From an uncultured Eubacteriales bacterium (GTDB lineage: Bacteria; Bacillota; Clostridia; Peptostreptococcales; Anaerovoracaceae), in NCBI GenBank assembly GCA_900547295.1, contig URGK01000014.1:1-39343 (forward strand): DNA of 39,343 nt, written 5' to 3'. Under the pieces are notes generated by a model that ran no database searches, was not told the DNA's origin, and saw only the letters and a program-made list of their open reading frames with translations. Shown here one piece after another: positions 23,804 to 32,541 of the stretch; positions within the stretch are counted from its first letter, which is position 1; each line of letters opens with the position of its first letter. A program made the translations under genes and the position numbers.

Positions 23804-24604
23804 CTAGGGCAACAGTTTATTGAGCGCAGTTTCTAAATTATTTAGATAAAGCTCGCCTGAGACTTCCTTATTATGAATTGCAAGGGAAAGCCTTGAAGAG
23901 ATATTGTATATATCCGTAAGGCCCAGAGTTCCTGAAAGCCCTTTTACACTGTGAGCCAGTCTGTAGGCTTCTTCATAATTTTCGTCTTGCAGCAGGCTGC
24001 AAAGTTCATCGGCAGTGCCTATGTAGTTTTCTATAAAACGATTATAGTATTTGTCATATAAATCCTGTCTGTTGCCCAGTCTTGCCATGGCCTTTTCTTT
24101 GGATATGGCGAGACTGCCGTTGATTGATCTGCTGAAGATATCAATAACAGAAGCCGTATCGGGAACCGGAGAAATATATGCGTCTATATACGGATCGTTG
24201 CATTGGTTGCTGCTGACTGCAATTATAGGGGCGGATATATGGAGTCGGCCTTTTAGAATTTCTGCTGTATGAATTCCGTCGGAATCTGTTGTCAAATCGC
24301 CGATAAAAATTGCTGAATAATAATCGACAGGTAAATTGTTACACTGCAAAATTGCTTGTTCTCCGTTATTTGTGTATTCACAGATAACGTTAAAGTCTGA
24401 GAGACTTTCCGAGATTATTTTACGCAGTGCCGAATCCTCAGAAATTATAAGGACATGGGAGCCGTATGTATTCTGAGCTGTGTTTTCTGAAACAGGTGTT
24501 TCTTGCTTAGATTTTGAATTTTCTTCAAGTTTATCCGTAATCTTGGATTTTATAGTGCAATCATTCGATTTTGATGATAAAATAGATAATAACTCTTTTT
24601 TCAT
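23804..24604 (-). CDS. Degenerate receiver domain fused to a histidine phosphotransfer (HPt) domain
   Basis: The 266-residue cytoplasmic protein has a low-complexity N-terminus at 1-47 and a CheY-like receiver fold at about 49-160 with the acidic pair E56-D57. The expected phospho-acceptor position aligns with G102, beside D103 (IFIGDLTTDSDG), so the receiver is atypical. An HPt domain fills about 170-266 with the phospho-histidine H218 in AHSVKGLSGTLG. This resembles the C-terminal part of hybrid histidine kinases without the kinase. It probably accepts phosphate at H218 from an unlinked sensor. AAAGGAG lies upstream of ATG 24604. No clear promoter was recognised in the divergent 24605-24725 interval. 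Confidence 0.82.
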   Translation of the reverse strand: MKKELLSILSSKSNDCTIKSKITDKLEENSKSKQETPVSENTAQNTYGSHVLIISEDSALRKIISESLSDFNVICEYTNNGEQAILQCNNLPVDYYSAIFIGDLTTDSDGIHTAEILKGRLHISAPIIAVSSNQCNDPYIDAYISPVPDTASVIDIFSRSINGSLAISKEKAMARLGNRQDLYDKYYNRFIENYIGTADELCSLLQDENYEEAYRLAHSVKGLSGTLGLTDIYNISSRLSLAIHNKEVSGELYLNNLETALNKLLP

Positions 24605-24725
24605 ATCCTACTCCTTTCATTATAAGTTGAGATGAATATAAGTATAAAGGATAGGAAAGAAAAATAGTACTAAATAAATCGACAAAAAACAACAAAAGAG
24701 GGTAAGAAAGGACAAAAAGAGAGAA

Positions 24726-25397
24726 ATGATGCAGATTATAGGTGTCATAGTAGCGATGATTCTGGGGATTATAGGCGGAAACGGGGCGGTGTATGCGTTT
24801 AATCATATCCCGGCGCAGTGGCTGTGCGACTACGGCGAGGTTCCAAAAGAGGACAAGCTGCAAAGGCAGAGAATAAACAGCAGACCATGGAAAGCGCTGT
24901 TTTCGGTGCTGATGGTTGCAGGAGGAGTCAAGCTGGCGGCAGACGATTTTTTATTTGCTCTGCCGGTTATGGCGGCAATGTGGCTTTTGATAATAATATC
25001 CATAGCAGATGCCAAATATATGATAATACCCGACCAGGCGGTTGTCGCCCTTGCGGTATGCTCGGTGGGACTTGTCAATTATCACAGCAATCCGCTTGAT
25101 ATGCTTTACGGAGCGTTTTGCGGCGGCGGAGTAATGCTTCTTATGGCGTTTCTGGGGAGGCTGATTTCAGGAAAAGAGGCTATGGGCTTTGGCGATGTCA
25201 AGCTTATGGCGGCGCTGGGCTTTATAACGGGACTAAAAGGAATAATTACAGTTATAATCGGCATGTCTGTTATAAGCGCTATGGCTTTTACGGTGCTTAT
25301 CGCAATGAAAAAAATCAAAAGAACCGACAGCAAACCACTGGGCCCGTACATAAGCGCCGCGGCGGTAATATATATGCTTGTAATATGGCAGATATAA
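24726..25397 (+). CDS. Prepilin peptidase, A24 family (type IV leader peptidase-like)
   Basis: The 223-residue membrane protein has about six helices and both catalytic Asp motifs of A24 aspartyl peptidases: IADAKYMIIPD and GFGDVKLMAALGF. These enzymes cut class III signal peptides of type IV pilins or Tad/Flp pilins at the inner membrane face. It lacks the Cys-rich cytoplasmic domain and methyltransferase portion of PilD-type enzymes, so it is a short TadV/ComC-like form. No pilin, assembly ATPase or platform gene is in the window. The ribosome site (AAAGAGAG) is weak; ATG 24729 is an alternative start. Confidence 0.88.
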   Translation: MMQIIGVIVAMILGIIGGNGAVYAFNHIPAQWLCDYGEVPKEDKLQRQRINSRPWKALFSVLMVAGGVKLAADDFLFALPVMAAMWLLIIISIADAKYMIIPDQAVVALAVCSVGLVNYHSNPLDMLYGAFCGGGVMLLMAFLGRLISGKEAMGFGDVKLMAALGFITGLKGIITVIIGMSVISAMAFTVLIAMKKIKRTDSKPLGPYISAAAVIYMLVIWQI

Positions 25398-25433
25398 ATC
25401 GAATAATAATTGATGACTTATACTGCCCGGTTG

Positions 25434-25442
25434 TGATACAAT
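25434..25442 (+). promoter_or_regulatory. Extended -10 promoter for yhbY-truA run
   Basis: TGATACAAT (25434-25442) is a good extended -10 match. TGACTT (25414-25419) lies 17 bases before TACAAT and could serve as a weak -35. It lies 28 bases before the yhbY start. Confidence 0.5.
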
Positions 25443-25470
25443 TAAGTATAAATTTTTTAGGAGAATTAAA

Positions 25471-25767
25471 ATGATAACAAGTAAACAGAGAAGCTATTTA
25501 AAAGGACTTGCACACGAGCTTGATCCGGTTGTATATATAGGTAAAAGCGATGTGACAGAGAATGTAATCAATGAAATCGATACTCTGCTTGAGCACAGAG
25601 AGCTTATTAAAGTTAAAATGCAGGAAAGTTGCAGCCTTGACCCCAAGACTACTGCAAACGAAATTGCAGATAGATTGGGAGCGGAGTTTGTTCAGGCTAT
25701 AGGCAGAAGATTTGTTCTCTACAGAGAGTCCAAAGACAATAAGACTATTGTTCTTCCAAGGAGATAG
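25471..25767 (+). CDS. yhbY: YhbY/CRS1-CRM family RNA-binding protein
   Basis: The 98-residue protein is a single CRM domain: LTSKQRSYLK-like opening (here ITSKQRSYLKGLAHEL), the GKSDVTENVINEI stretch replacing the usual GKxGLT loop, and a C-terminal FVQAIGRRFVLYRES strand. YhbY proteins bind precursor 50S particles and assist ribosome assembly. Length is normal. AGGAGAAT precedes ATG 25471 and the truA gene follows after 3 bases, so the two are co-expressed. Confidence 0.92.
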   Translation: MITSKQRSYLKGLAHELDPVVYIGKSDVTENVINEIDTLLEHRELIKVKMQESCSLDPKTTANEIADRLGAEFVQAIGRRFVLYRESKDNKTIVLPRR

Positions 25768-25770
25768 TAA

Positions 25771-26535
25771 ATGACAAGAAACATTCTTCTTACACTGGAA
25801 TATGACGGCACAGGGTTCCACGGCTGGCAGAGACAGCCTGCGGCAAGGACCGTACAGGGAGAGCTTGAAAGGGTGCTTTCAATACTATGCGGCTGCGATA
25901 TAGCCGTAAACGGCACCAGCAGGACTGATGCCGGAGTGCATGCGCTGGGGCAGAGAGCTTCATTTTCGGGAGATTTCACAATACCTGCGGAGCGCATTGT
26001 GCTTGCCGCAAACAATCTTCTTTCGGGAGGAATGAACAGAAATTCAGTGGGAGATATCAAAATTCTGAAAGCAGAGGAAATGCCGCAGGATTTCCATGCA
26101 AGGTTTAACTGCAAAAGCAAACGGTATATCTACAGGATATTAAACAGCGGCGATACCGATATCTTTCGCAGGAACTACTGTTGGCAGATAGACAGATGCC
26201 TTGACGCAGAGGCCATGAGCAAAGCGGCGGGACATATCGCAGGCACTCACGACTTTGCGTGCTTTCAGGCTTCCGGCGGACAGGAGAGAGAAACCACCGT
26301 CAGAACAATATATTCCCTCGATGTTTGCAGGAACGATGAAGAGATAGAAATATCGGTTACAGGCGATGGCTTCCTTTACAATATGGTAAGGATAATAACC
26401 GGCACTCTTGTTGAGGTTGGTAAAGGCAGGATGGCGCCTGAATATATTGAAGAAATAATCAGCAGTAAAGACAGAACAAAAGCAGGACCTACAGCTCCTC
26501 CGCAGGGACTGTATCTTGCAGAAGTATATTATTAG
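25771..26535 (+). CDS. truA: tRNA pseudouridine(38-40) synthase TruA
   Basis: The 254-residue enzyme isomerises uridines 38-40 in tRNA anticodon arms. It has YDGTGFHGWQRQP at the start and the catalytic motif GTSRTDAGVHALGQ with Asp53. Conserved later blocks are KRYIYRI, DFACFQASGG and FLYNMVRIITGTLVEVGKGR. The length matches the family. AAGGAGAT lies upstream in the end of yhbY. Downstream, the deaminase gene starts 17 bases after the stop. Confidence 0.97.
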   Translation: MTRNILLTLEYDGTGFHGWQRQPAARTVQGELERVLSILCGCDIAVNGTSRTDAGVHALGQRASFSGDFTIPAERIVLAANNLLSGGMNRNSVGDIKILKAEEMPQDFHARFNCKSKRYIYRILNSGDTDIFRRNYCWQIDRCLDAEAMSKAAGHIAGTHDFACFQASGGQERETTVRTIYSLDVCRNDEEIEISVTGDGFLYNMVRIITGTLVEVGKGRMAPEYIEEIISSKDRTKAGPTAPPQGLYLAEVYY

Positions 26536-26552
26536 CAGAAAGGAATTTAGCA

Positions 26553-27002
26553 ATGGAAAGACCTAGCTGGGATCAGTATTTTATGGAAATGGCAGTTCTG
26601 ACAAGCAGGCGCTCTACATGCATGAGAAGACAGGTGGGAGCAGTAATTGTCAAGGACAAGCATATAATTGCGACGGGATATAACGGTGCGCCCAGAAGAA
26701 TTGCGCACTGTGAAGAGCGCGGCGGCTGCATCAGACAGAAGCTTGGAATTCCGTCAGGTGAACGTCATGAGCTGTGCAGGGCGCTTCACGCAGAGCAGAA
26801 TGCCATAATACAGGCCGCAACTTTGGCCCAGAGCATTGAGGGCGGTACTATTTATGTAACTCATCAGCCCTGCGTTATCTGCGCCAAAATGATAATCAAT
26901 GCGGGCATCAGCCGAATAGTCGTAAAGGAAGGCTACCCTGACGAACTGGCAGTTGAGATGCTTGAGGAAGCAGGTCTCAGAATAATTATGTTAGGTGAGT
27001 AA
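26553..27002 (+). CDS. Deoxycytidylate (dCMP) deaminase family protein
   Basis: The 149-residue zinc deaminase has H79-A-E81 and P106-C107-V-I-C110, giving the zinc ligands His79, Cys107 and Cys110 and the proton-shuttle Glu81. The additional Cys/His residues in AHCEERGGCIRQ are typical of dCMP deaminase (ComEB-like) and coordinate a second zinc or shape the active site. It converts dCMP to dUMP, feeding thymidylate synthesis. AAAGGA lies upstream, and the MATE gene begins directly after the stop. Confidence 0.92.
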   Translation: MERPSWDQYFMEMAVLTSRRSTCMRRQVGAVIVKDKHIIATGYNGAPRRIAHCEERGGCIRQKLGIPSGERHELCRALHAEQNAIIQAATLAQSIEGGTIYVTHQPCVICAKMIINAGISRIVVKEGYPDELAVEMLEEAGLRIIMLGE

Positions 27003-28367
27003 ATGGAAACAGTCAGTCTTAATAACAGAGAATTCTATAAAAAAATGCTTAAAATTGCACTGCCTATAGCAGTGCAGTCTTTAATTGCCTGTTCGCTTAA
27101 CCTTGTGGATAACCTGATGGTGGGTTATCTGGGAGAACTGGAACTTGCGGCAGTTGGAATAGGCGTGCAGATTTATTTCATACACTGGATGGTGCTGTTT
27201 GGCTTTAACAGCGGTACGGCAACCTTTATGGCCCAGTTCTGGGGTACGAGGGACCTCAAAAATATAAGAAAGACAGTAGGTTTTGGAATTGTAATAAGTC
27301 TTTCTGCCGGCGTTATATTTTTTATCGCCGCAATGTTTTTCCCAAGGTATATTATAGGGCTTTTTACAGAGGAGCAGGCGGTTATCGAGCTTGCGGTAAA
27401 GTACGTGAGAACAGCCGCACCGTGCTTCCTGCTGTTGGGAATAACAGAGCCTTTTGTTATAGCGCTGAGAGCCACCCAGCAGACAAGGATACCTCTTTAT
27501 GTAAGCATTGTGGTGTTTAGCACCAATACATTTTTGAACTATGTGTTCATATTCGGAGCCTTTGGTATGCCAAGGCTTGAAACCACAGGCGCTGCGGTGG
27601 GAACTCTCGCTGCAAGGTCGGTGGAGATGCTGCTTATACTTTATGCGGTATTCGGCAGGAAAAACATAATTGCAGGTAAACTCAAAGAGTTCAGAGGAAT
27701 AGGCAGGGAGCTTGCAGGCAGAGTAGTTAAAAACTCGCTTCCTACAACGATTAATGAAACTCTGTGGGGACTGGGACAGTCCGCGTATATGGCGGCTATA
27801 GGTCATATCGGAGTTACGGCTTATGCGGCTGCGCAGGCCAGCAATACCATCGAAAACCTGTTTATAATGGCGGGCTTCAGCATAGGAGATGCAGCCCTTA
27901 TTCTTATAGGCGAGCAGCTTGGTGAAAACAATACCGAAAAGAGTAAAGCCATGGCAAAGAAGCTGCTTAGAATTGCACTGCTGTTTGGCGCAGTATTCGG
28001 AGTGCTCCTTATAATCTGTTCAGGACTTCTTGTAAGTCTGTTTGGATTTACACCGCTTGGGGCTTCCTATGCAAAACGCATACTGCTCATATACGGTATG
28101 TTTATGGTACTCAACCTGTACAACGGAACTCTCATAACCGGAGTCCTGAGAGGCGGCGGCGATACGAGGTTTGCGGCCATAAGCGAGGTCTCGTGCGTAT
28201 GGCTCATAGCCGTACCTGCTGCATTCTTAGGCGCAATGGTATTCAAACTGCCGGTATATATCGTAGTTCTCCTTGTCAAATCGGAGAATTTATTCAAGGC
28301 GGCAATCCTGACATACAGATACAAGTCCGGTAAATGGGCAAAGAACGTAATACACGGAATTAAATAA
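27003..28367 (+). CDS. MATE family multidrug/metabolite efflux transporter
   Basis: The 454-residue membrane protein has about twelve helices in two MatE repeats; the first begins with the characteristic ALPIAVQSLIACSLNLVDNL and the second lies around NSLPTTINETLWGLGQSAYM. Such transporters exchange Na+ or H+ for cationic drugs or metabolites. It starts in contact with the deaminase stop, with TTAGGTGAG in the preceding gene, so it belongs to the yhbY-truA-deaminase transcript, though its function is unlikely to be related. A strong terminator follows. Confidence 0.93.
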   Translation: METVSLNNREFYKKMLKIALPIAVQSLIACSLNLVDNLMVGYLGELELAAVGIGVQIYFIHWMVLFGFNSGTATFMAQFWGTRDLKNIRKTVGFGIVISLSAGVIFFIAAMFFPRYIIGLFTEEQAVIELAVKYVRTAAPCFLLLGITEPFVIALRATQQTRIPLYVSIVVFSTNTFLNYVFIFGAFGMPRLETTGAAVGTLAARSVEMLLILYAVFGRKNIIAGKLKEFRGIGRELAGRVVKNSLPTTINETLWGLGQSAYMAAIGHIGVTAYAAAQASNTIENLFIMAGFSIGDAALILIGEQLGENNTEKSKAMAKKLLRIALLFGAVFGVLLIICSGLLVSLFGFTPLGASYAKRILLIYGMFMVLNLYNGTLITGVLRGGGDTRFAAISEVSCVWLIAVPAAFLGAMVFKLPVYIVVLLVKSENLFKAAILTYRYKSGKWAKNVIHGIK

Positions 28368-28374
28368 CTGCATT

Positions 28375-28407
28375 GGCGGGTAAATGATATACCCGCCTAT
28401 TTTTTTG
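28375..28407 (+). terminator. Terminator after the MATE gene
   Basis: GGCGGGTA (28375-28382) pairs with TACCCGCC (28390-28397) around 7 bases, followed by TATTTTTTT. Confidence 0.92.
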
Positions 28408-28529
28408 CCCAAAAGATGCTGCAGAGATGCAAATGTCGAAATTTGCCGAATTATATTCAAAATTATTTATAGATTTTTATGTAATTAATATATATAATTT
28501 CAAAAAAAGATATGAAATGGGAGGTAGCT

Positions 28530-28859
28530 ATGAACAAGAACTATATTATTATTGAAAATAAAAATCTTGTTGCCAGAGTTTTTTTCAGGAACATCATCTA
28601 TATTGAGCAGTACAGAAGAGAAACCTCGGTAATCACCCAGAAGCGTATTTTTAAGTACAATGCAGTATTAAAGGATCTGTATGAGGAGGTCGACAGCAGG
28701 TTCTATATGTGCCACAGAAGCTATATCATTAATTTTGATTATGTGGACCTTATGGAAAACCAGTCGATATTTATGTCAAACGGAACACAGATTACAATCT
28801 GCAGAGCCAATTATCAGAGAACGAAGAAGGAGTTTGTTCAATATCTTAAAAAAGAATAG
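28530..28859 (+). CDS. Stand-alone LytTR DNA-binding protein
   Basis: The 109-residue protein consists only of a LytTR domain: IIYIEQYRRETSVI strand region, FYMCHRSYIINFDYVDLMEN, and a final YQRTKKEFVQYL helix. No receiver or membrane segment is attached, so its activity must be set by expression level, a partner or a ligand. ATG 28530 is preferred over ATG 28512 because GGGAGG (28519-28524) lies between them, 5 bases before 28530. It is monocistronic, between two terminators. Its target is unknown. Confidence 0.9.
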   Translation: MNKNYIIIENKNLVARVFFRNIIYIEQYRRETSVITQKRIFKYNAVLKDLYEEVDSRFYMCHRSYIINFDYVDLMENQSIFMSNGTQITICRANYQRTKKEFVQYLKKE

Positions 28860-28868
28860 CGGTATATT

Positions 28869-28910
28869 GCCCTTTCTGCCGGCCTGCAGAGAGGGCATAA
28901 TATATTTTTC
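28869..28910 (+). terminator. Terminator after the LytTR gene
   Basis: An 11-bp stem (28869-28879 with 28886-28896, one T-G pair) is followed by ATAATATATTTTTC. Confidence 0.82.
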
Positions 28911-29019
28911 AGCTTGTTTTGGGTAATATCCTTGCTGAATTGCAAATATACTGGCGGCATTTGTAATATGTGTGGTATGATGACAGTAGACGTATTCGGA
29001 AAACTTTGGAGGTGCCAAT

Positions 29020-30648
29020 ATGAACAGATGTATGTCAATGTATGCCGATACCGTTTTTGTAAACGGTGCGGTTGTCACTGTGGACAGAAACAATACAGTC
29101 TGTCAGGCTGTGGCAGTCAGAGATAAATATATAGTATATACGGGAGACAATGAAGGAGCGAAGCTTTGGACAGGACCTGAAACCAGAGTCATAGACCTTA
29201 ACGGCAGAGCGCTGCTTCCCGGTTTTGTAGATGCCCATTGTCATTTGGGTATGAGAGGGCAGAATGCCGCTGTAATACTTGACTGCAGCGCACAGAAAGC
29301 ACCCGATATACCGTCAATACAGAGGATAATCAGAGAAGAAGCGCAGAGGCTTCCAAAAGGCGCATGGATAAAAGCCACGGGCTACGATCAGGGCAAGCTC
29401 AAAGAGGGCAGGCATCCTACAAGAGCCGAGCTTGACGAGGCTGCGCCGGACAATCCTGTGCAGCTGACAAGAACCTGTCTGCATATGGGCGTATACAATA
29501 CGAAAGCTTTGGAGGCAGGGGACATACACCCCGAAAACTTTGCAAAGGGCGAGGTGGTAACTGACGAAAACGGGCAGATGACAGGACTTCTCAAGGAAAG
29601 AGCCTGCACATATATGTGGGACAAGGTAATGTACACAAAAGAGGAATATATGCGGGCATTTAAGACCGCAAACGATATGTTTCTCCGCTGTGGCATAACC
29701 AGCGTACATGATGCCAGCTTTTACGGCTCCGATACCATAGGACTTTATCAGGAGGCCTGCGAAAACGGAGTTATAGATGTAAGAATGTACGTGCTGCTTT
29801 ATCACGCCTGCGGCAAGGAAAAGACGATAGAATGGGTAAACGACTTTATTAAGACAGGAATAAGAGGCGGACTGGGCAATGAGCATTTCAGGCTGGGACA
29901 TGTGAAAATATTAATTGACGGAAGCACCAGCGGACCGTCCTGCGCAGTTTCAAGGCCTTACGAGCACGACCCTGCCCTTGAGGGCATACAGCTTTATACA
30001 CAGGAAGAGGCGGATGCTGTTTTAATTCCCGCTCACAACGCCGGATTTAATATAACGGCGCATGCTGTGGGGGACAAGGCCGTTGATGTGATACTTTCAT
30101 CGATAGAAAAAGCGCAGAAATTAAACCCAAGACCCTGCAGGCACAGGATTGAGCACTGCGCCATAATAAATGATGAGATAATAGACAGGCTCAAAAAAGC
30201 CAATGTGACGGTAGTGTCAAATCCGGGCTTTTTTATAGACAACGCCGCAATGTATATCAAATACTACGGCGACAGGGTAAACTGCATGTTCCCTCTCAAA
30301 TCCTATCTTGACAAGGGGATAATAACTGCCATAGGCTCTGATACGCCTGTAATAGAGCCTGACCCTATGATAGGGATATATACGGCGGTTAAAAGAGCGG
30401 ACAGCAGGACTGGTACGGTAGCGGGAGCCTGCCAGCAGATAGGCATTATGGATGCAATCAGAATGTACACCTATAACGGAGCCTATGCATCTCTTGAAGA
30501 GGGTATCAAGGGCAGCATAGAGCCGGGCAAGCTGGCAGATCTTGTGGTTTTATCGGATAATATTCTTGAGGCGCAGCCTGAGGAAATTATGAATATTAAG
30601 ACGGACATAACTATGATAGACGGCAGGATTAAATACGAAAGGATATGA
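29020..30648 (+). CDS. Amidohydrolase, YtcJ/AepA-like metal-dependent hydrolase
   Basis: The 542-residue amidohydrolase-superfamily protein has the first metal motif DAHCHLG (H73, H75), later metal-site blocks ITAHAVGDKAV and HRIEHC, and the final SDTPVIEPDP Asp. The closing EEGIKGSIEPGKLADLVVL is typical of the composite beta-sandwich at the C-terminus. Members hydrolyse amide or ester bonds of varied small molecules. It is encoded with a small membrane protein and a sodium symporter, which suggests uptake and cleavage of one nutrient. ATG 29020 has GGAGG 7 bases upstream. A possible promoter TTGCAA-N18-TAATAT lies at 28940-28969 but is weak. Confidence 0.9.
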   Translation: MNRCMSMYADTVFVNGAVVTVDRNNTVCQAVAVRDKYIVYTGDNEGAKLWTGPETRVIDLNGRALLPGFVDAHCHLGMRGQNAAVILDCSAQKAPDIPSIQRIIREEAQRLPKGAWIKATGYDQGKLKEGRHPTRAELDEAAPDNPVQLTRTCLHMGVYNTKALEAGDIHPENFAKGEVVTDENGQMTGLLKERACTYMWDKVMYTKEEYMRAFKTANDMFLRCGITSVHDASFYGSDTIGLYQEACENGVIDVRMYVLLYHACGKEKTIEWVNDFIKTGIRGGLGNEHFRLGHVKILIDGSTSGPSCAVSRPYEHDPALEGIQLYTQEEADAVLIPAHNAGFNITAHAVGDKAVDVILSSIEKAQKLNPRPCRHRIEHCAIINDEIIDRLKKANVTVVSNPGFFIDNAAMYIKYYGDRVNCMFPLKSYLDKGIITAIGSDTPVIEPDPMIGIYTAVKRADSRTGTVAGACQQIGIMDAIRMYTYNGAYASLEEGIKGSIEPGKLADLVVLSDNILEAQPEEIMNIKTDITMIDGRIKYERI

Positions 30649-30649
30649 A

Positions 30650-30892
30650 ATGGAAACAAAAAAAGAAAAGAAAATGAAGCCATGGGTTATAGTAAGACCC
30701 CGCAAGGCAAAGGAATGGGTGGTATTCGCAATGATGATATTATCGCTGCTTTCGATGATATCTCCGGTAGTCAACCTGTTTAACATTCCGTGTATGCTGC
30801 TTGGTATGCCGGTGCTTTTTACAGTGTCGATAATAAGTCTTATCGTTACTGTAATCGTTATCAATATCGCTTACAGATGGGAGGTGCACTAG
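30650..30892 (+). CDS. Small membrane protein, DUF3311-like, partner of the symporter
   Basis: The 80-residue protein has a basic N-terminus and two membrane helices (about 24-44 and 50-72). The segment NIPCMLLGMPVLFTVS resembles the P-x-LGxPFF stretch of DUF3311 proteins, which are commonly encoded directly before sodium:solute symporters of the SSS family. It sits one base after the amidohydrolase stop, and its own stop touches the ATG of the symporter, so the three genes are coupled. It probably stabilises or modulates the symporter; this is inference from arrangement. Confidence 0.72.
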   Translation: METKKEKKMKPWVIVRPRKAKEWVVFAMMILSLLSMISPVVNLFNIPCMLLGMPVLFTVSIISLIVTVIVINIAYRWEVH

Positions 30893-32377
30893 ATGCTTCA
30901 GACGTGGGGACCTCTTGTCATAACTCTGTGCTACACACTTGTGGCCTGCATACTGGGCTTTTCGGCCAAAGGCAGGCTGGATATGAGCAAGGTCGAAAAC
31001 TGGTCGTCATCGGGCAACACAATGGGCCTTATAGTTATGGTATTTCTGACCGGCGCGGGAAATGTAAGCGCATATACATTTTTAGGCGCGCCGGGCTGGG
31101 CATATTCCAAAGGCGTTGCAGCTCTTTATGTTGTGGTGTACCTTGGCTTTATAACCTATTCGTCATACCTTATTTCACCGAGAGTAAACAGGGTTGCCGG
31201 CAAATACGGCTACAGGACCCAGGCAGAGGGCATAGGAGCCAGATTTGAGTCAAAGGGCCTTCGTATGCTCTGCGGCATAGTAGGAGCTCTTGCAGTGCTT
31301 GGCAATTCGCTGGTGCAGATAATAGGGTCAGGACATATTTTAAATGTAATGAGCAACGGCACAATTCCCATGTGGCTTGGCGAGCTTATAATTTTATGCG
31401 CCATAGCGTTTTATGTATATAACAGCGGTCTTCGGGCTATAGGCTGGACAAATGTAATGCAGGGAGTGCTTATGCTGATACTCTCAATTACAGTATGCCT
31501 GTTTGTGCTTTATACAGTGCTTGGCTCTTTCAGTGTAAGCGAGGCTTTTAAGAGACTTATGGAGGTAAGCCCTGAGCATATGACTCTGCCGGGAGCAACC
31601 GGAGATTTTCCTCCGCTTTTCTGGACAACCTCGATTATAATTTCGGTGTTTTCTTTCTGGCCGCAGTTCTGGGTATGGGCTGCCGGAGGCAAAGACGAGG
31701 ATACAGTAAGAAAACAGTACACCTATGTATCGCTGTTTTACCTTGTAATGATCCCGATGCTTATAGTCGGCTTTATATGCGTGTTTGCATTTGAGGGCTA
31801 CGACGGAGATACAGACAAGGTGGCGCTTTCCTTCTGCATGCAGAACCTGCCGTGGTGGATGGTGGGACTTCTGGGAGCAGGCATACTTGCAGCGGCACAA
31901 AGCTCCGCAGAGCCGCAGCTTCATACGCCGGCATTTACATTCACACACGATGTTATTGCTCCGGCAAGGAATATCCCTGCCGAAAAAGAGGGAAAAATTC
32001 AGAGAAAGGTTTTTCTTGTGATAGTATTTCTGGTGGCTTATCCGCTGGCGCTTACAAATCCGGCAGAGCTTGTATATATTCTGCTGGTGGCATACGGCTT
32101 TATCGGACAGCTTTTCCCTTGTATGCTGGGAGTATTCTGCTGGCCGAGGGCAACTAAAGCGGGAGCTATTGCAGGACTTGTGGCGGGAGTCATTGTTGTT
32201 GCGCTGTGCAATTTCGTATGGTCTAACCCATGCAACATACACGCAGGCATATGGGGACTTATGATAAACTTCCCGGTATTCATAATAGTAAGCCTCTGCA
32301 CTGAGCCTGCATCAGAGGAAACCCTCAGAAAATTCTTCCCGGCATACATTATGGATATGCTTTATGAGAAAAAATAA
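30893..32377 (+). CDS. Sodium:solute symporter (SSS family)
   Basis: The 494-residue membrane protein has about 13 helices. SSS marks include GNVSAYTFLGAPGWAYSKGV near the start, the WTNVMQGVLML helix, and the GLLGAGILAAAQSSAEPQLH region corresponding to the family's Na+-binding helix. It imports an organic solute with sodium. GGGAGG at 30881-30886 supports ATG 30893. The solute is unknown, though the adjacent amidohydrolase suggests an amide-containing compound. A terminator follows after 25 bases. Confidence 0.93.
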   Translation: MLQTWGPLVITLCYTLVACILGFSAKGRLDMSKVENWSSSGNTMGLIVMVFLTGAGNVSAYTFLGAPGWAYSKGVAALYVVVYLGFITYSSYLISPRVNRVAGKYGYRTQAEGIGARFESKGLRMLCGIVGALAVLGNSLVQIIGSGHILNVMSNGTIPMWLGELIILCAIAFYVYNSGLRAIGWTNVMQGVLMLILSITVCLFVLYTVLGSFSVSEAFKRLMEVSPEHMTLPGATGDFPPLFWTTSIIISVFSFWPQFWVWAAGGKDEDTVRKQYTYVSLFYLVMIPMLIVGFICVFAFEGYDGDTDKVALSFCMQNLPWWMVGLLGAGILAAAQSSAEPQLHTPAFTFTHDVIAPARNIPAEKEGKIQRKVFLVIVFLVAYPLALTNPAELVYILLVAYGFIGQLFPCMLGVFCWPRATKAGAIAGLVAGVIVVALCNFVWSNPCNIHAGIWGLMINFPVFIIVSLCTEPASEETLRKFFPAYIMDMLYEKK

Positions 32378-32402
32378 CCCGAAAATATGAACGAAAAATT
32401 AC

Positions 32403-32436
32403 AGCTGCTCTGTCCTTTCGACAGGGCGGCTTTTTT
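32403..32436 (+). terminator. Terminator after the symporter
   Basis: A 12-base stem (32403-32414 with 32420-32431, containing two G-T pairs) with a 5-base loop is followed by TTTTTT. Confidence 0.9.
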
Positions 32437-32472
32437 CAGCAAGTTAGTAAGAAAAGGCAGCAGGTTAATGGA

Positions 32473-32501
32473 TTGATTGGAGTTTTCTGAATTGATATAA
32501 T
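32473..32501 (+). promoter_or_regulatory. Promoter of the M28 peptidase gene
   Basis: TTGATT (32473-32478), a 17-base spacer and TATAAT (32496-32501), with an added TG at 32493-32494 giving an extended -10. It lies 40 bases before the start codon and nothing suggests repression. Confidence 0.75.
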
Positions 32502-32541
32502 ATTCAGCAAGAACTAAACTTGTAAGGCAAAGGAGAGGATT

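Noticed and set aside
31484..32242. 252-codon minus-strand frame opposite the symporter
   Set aside because: It is a shadow of membrane-helix codons and its translation resembles no family.
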